Of a DNA stretch of 54,888 nucleotides, positions 52,710 to 54,888 are shown piece by piece. The notes beneath the pieces are model-generated. The model saw only the letters and a list, made by a program, of their open reading frames with translations. It was not told the DNA's origin and ran no database searches. The stretch's first letter is position 1. Each line of letters begins with the position of its first letter. The position numbers were made by a program, and so were the translations under genes. This DNA is from Maritalea sp047634455 (GTDB lineage: Bacteria; Pseudomonadota; Alphaproteobacteria; Rhizobiales; Devosiaceae). The stretch is taken from the NCBI RefSeq assembly GCF_047634455.1, contig NZ_JBLIAI010000015.1, positions 1 to 54,888 on the forward strand, given 5' to 3'.

Positions 52710-53503
52710 CGTTGGTGATTCTTCTCACGCTTTATTGGGAGTTAACTTAGTTAACTATCGAACCTTTTTGGCGCTGTTTATTGCATGACGAAAAACCCAG
52801 CGTTGCGAAATGTTGGACACACATGATGGTACTTAACGATTAAATTGAAGCCATTGAATCTATTCATGAATTTGACATACTATCGTTTTTGACTTCCAAA
52901 ACACCAAAGATTTCAAACGTTTATCCAAATTCAAATGTTGCAGCAAGATACCGTCACGGGCAAAAATGGGCTGATCCTTAATAAAAAGTAAATTATTTTT
53001 TTTGCGTCATTTTTGACTTGAATTATGATTCATTCAGCAAATCCAATCCCTTAAGATTGGTCAGATTCTACCCCTATCGCCAACCCAAATCTGCCCCCCA
53101 GAGTCAAGAGGGTTTTTAAATGATTCACCAGTTGAAACGCATCCCTTAATAAGGCTAAACTGCCCCTGTTGATGAAGGAACTAGCAACAGCACTTGCGGT
53201 CACAAGAGTTGTTTAGAAATACGGGGGCCAATGACAATGCGTGTTAAGCAGGAACAGTGCGGTTATACAAAATTTCCAGTCTTCCATTTGAGATATGCAC
53301 CACACCATAGCTAGTCAGACCAATAAGAGTTACATTAGTTAAGTAAACGGCGTGGTTTAGGCGTCAATTCAAAGTAAATCATAAAAGTAGTGACGTTGAA
53401 TACTTTCAGCGAACGCTAATGTTTTGTCTGGCAGCAGACGCAGTCAGCTGATCAACGCGCCATTTTTGCGGCGGTGCGTTGCTCGACACATTAAGAGGCA
53501 CAA
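52710..53503 (+). promoter_or_regulatory. Long gene-free region upstream of dnaA
   Basis: 794 bases without a supported gene. It holds six GANTC sites (52717, 52856, 53027, 53064, 53101, 53122), four of them within 100 bases; a near-duplicate 19-base AT-rich motif at 52739-52757 and 53327-53345; an AT-rich tract at 52979-53025; single DnaA-box-like words TTATCCAAA (52921) and TTATACAAA (53263); and a short stop-interrupted stretch at 53172-53234 resembling part of an XRE helix-turn-helix. I infer cell-cycle control of dnaA. In this order the replication origin usually lies near hemE, not here, and two poor DnaA boxes are too few to claim one. Confidence 0.5.
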
Positions 53504-54888
53504 ATGGATCATTTCACAATGTTGGCGCGCGACAAAAAAGATGCAGCAAGACATCAAAGCACAGCGACAGCGGATGCAAAACAGCAAGGCGGGGCACAGA
53601 TGGAATTGTCGGGGGGCAACAATGTCAAACTCTGGGAACGGGTAAAGAAGCGACTTTGGGCCAGCGTCGGGGAGGACGTTTTCAGCTCTTGGTTTGCGCG
53701 GCTTGAATTGGTTGAGCTGGATGGGGATTTGGCTCATCTATCTGTGCCGACGCGGTTCTTATGTTCTTGGATTATGTCAAATTATCAAGACCGGATCATT
53801 GAGGCCTTTCAAGGTGAAAACCAGATTGTTCAAACGTTACAAATAACAGTTCGGGTCAATGGCCGCGTTGAAAGTAAACAAGCGGCAAAACCCGATGATG
53901 TAACCCAGCACAAAACACCCATGCCGCCCGCTTCAGCAACCATTCGTACGGGTGCAAAGCATATGGCGCGGGTCAAACAGGGCGATGCCCTTTCGGGCTC
54001 TGCGCTGGATCCAAAACTCACTTTTGATAGCTTTGTTGCAGGTAGCGCCAACGAAATGGCCTTGGGTGCCGCCAAACAAGTGGCGCAGGCCGTGGCGCAA
54101 AACACGGTGACATTCAATCCGGTTTACATTCACTCGTCAGTTGGCTTGGGTAAATCCCACCTATTAAACGCCATCGCGTGGGCGGCAGGCGGTGCGGATA
54201 AATCGCGCAATGTGGTGTATTTGACGGCCGATCATTTCATGTATCATTTCATTTCGGCGGTACAGCGTCAGTCTGCCATTAGCTTTAAAGAATGGCTGCG
54301 CGGCATCGATGTTTTGTTAATCGACGATATGCAGTTCTTGCAAGGCAAGTCGGTGACCGAGTTTGGGCAAGCGCTCAGCGCGCTGCTTTCTGGGGCCAAG
54401 CAAGTTGTTGTGGCTGGTGACGCGCCACCGAACGGGCTTGAAATGCTTGATGATCGGCTTCGTTCGCGCCTGTCAGGCGGTCTTGTGGTGCCCATTCGGG
54501 CGCTAGACGAAGACCTGCGTCGTGCGATTGTTGATAAGCGGGCAGAGCAAGCATTTGCGAAATATCCAGGCCTGCATATTCCGACCCAAGTGCTGGACTA
54601 TGTGGCCAAGAAAGTCATTTCCCACGGCCGCGATTTGGATGGGTCGATTAATCGTTTGGTGGCGGCGAACCAGCTCACAGGCGAGCCTGTAACTATCGAA
54701 TTGGCTGAAAAAGCGTTGCACGATCTGATGCGCACCCGCGATTCGCGCCGCATCAAGATTGACGAAATTCAAATCATGGTCGCCAAACATTTCAAAGTGT
54801 CAAAGCCCGACCTTTTGTCCGCGCGTCGTTCCCGTTCAGTTGTTCGACCACGTCAAATCGCCATGTACTTGTCAAAAATGCTGACGTC
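53504..54888 (+). CDS. dnaA: Chromosomal replication initiator protein DnaA, 3' end outside the window
   Basis: The frame is open from ATG 53504 to the window end, 461 codons, so roughly the last 50 residues are missing. Domain I is at residues about 40-110 (VKLWERVKKRLWASVGEDVFSSWF), domain II is a Q/P-rich linker, domain III has the P-loop with Lys217 (SSVGLGKSHLLNAI), Walker B VLLIDDMQFLQ and the arginine-finger region DDRLRSRLSGG; domain IV starts near 400 and is cut within its DNA-binding part. The first P-loop glycine is Ser, a change I believe is common in this class. AAGAGG precedes the ATG. Residues 1-35 are an unusual charged Q-rich extension; the Met at residue 33 is an alternative start. 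Confidence 0.96.
   Translation, partial: MDHFTMLARDKKDAARHQSTATADAKQQGGAQMELSGGNNVKLWERVKKRLWASVGEDVFSSWFARLELVELDGDLAHLSVPTRFLCSWIMSNYQDRIIEAFQGENQIVQTLQITVRVNGRVESKQAAKPDDVTQHKTPMPPASATIRTGAKHMARVKQGDALSGSALDPKLTFDSFVAGSANEMALGAAKQVAQAVAQNTVTFNPVYIHSSVGLGKSHLLNAIAWAAGGADKSRNVVYLTADHFMYHFISAVQRQSAISFKEWLRGIDVLLIDDMQFLQGKSVTEFGQALSALLSGAKQVVVAGDAPPNGLEMLDDRLRSRLSGGLVVPIRALDEDLRRAIVDKRAEQAFAKYPGLHIPTQVLDYVAKKVISHGRDLDGSINRLVAANQLTGEPVTIELAEKALHDLMRTRDSRRIKIDEIQIMVAKHFKVSKPDLLSARRSRSVVRPRQIAMYLSKMLT

Noticed and set aside
52710..53503. Replication origin upstream of dnaA
   Set aside because: Only two imperfect DnaA-box-like words are present; in this group the origin normally lies near hemE. 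The AT-rich tract alone is not enough.

Overview
This window looks like chromosomal core DNA of an alphaproteobacterium of the order Hyphomicrobiales (Rhizobiales). The signs are a 2757 regulator of the ScfR/RamB type, an Irr-type Fur protein, an OlsB ornithine-lipid acyltransferase, a fused YlxR/L7Ae protein, and gene orders typical of the group: fur-plsC-miaB-phoH-ybeY-corC-lnt-metK-trmB, rimP-nusA-ylxR-infB-rbfA-truB-rpsO-pnp, and dut-coaBC-ubiB-ubiE-mutM-rpsT-dnaA. Base composition looks near even and TTG/GTG starts are frequent, which would fit a lower-GC marine lineage such as Devosiaceae; that placement is inference. No rRNA, tRNA, CRISPR array or intact insertion sequence was seen.

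Layout. 1-0.8 kb: end of a DinB-like gene and a GNAT acetyltransferase. 0.9-4.2 kb: isocitrate lyase (aceA) behind a small unknown gene, divergent from an ScfR-family regulator, with a cluster of TGTAAAG-type repeats between them. 4.2-14.5 kb: a small secreted protein, olsB, mutS overlapping glnD overlapping murJ, trpS and a universal stress protein. 14.6-25.9 kb: a NifU-like Fe-S protein, tsaB-rimI, fur-plsC, miaB, phoH-ybeY-corC, lnt-xre, metK-trmB. 26-37 kb: a convergent membrane-anchored unknown gene, then the translation/RNA operon rimP to truB preceded by a promoter and a terminator-like attenuator, then rpsO and pnp.

37-38.4 kb is the main accessory spot: a two-gene module on the minus strand, a 245-residue unknown protein overlapping by four bases a PIN-domain nuclease gene that carries one frameshift. 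It lies just past the pnp terminator. I regard it as a poorly described toxin-antitoxin-like module.

38.4-48.8 kb: a 2-hydroxyacid dehydrogenase, a secreted SH3 protein, irr divergent from fabA-fabB, a metallophosphatase, a HupE-like membrane protein, a Gfo/Idh oxidoreductase, and a minus-strand string dut, DUF2259 protein, moeB. 47.6-51.2 kb: coaBC, ubiB, ubiE (minus). 51.3-54.9 kb: mutM, rpsT, then about 800 bases without a gene (clustered GANTC sites, a duplicated AT-rich motif, AT-rich tracts) and a dnaA that runs off the window end.

Together the genes cover DNA repair (mutS, mutM, dut), replication start (dnaA), nitrogen signalling (glnD), envelope building (murJ, lnt, olsB, plsC, fabAB), iron control (fur, irr, NifU-like protein), cofactors (coaBC, moeB, ubiBE, metK) and the translation machinery.
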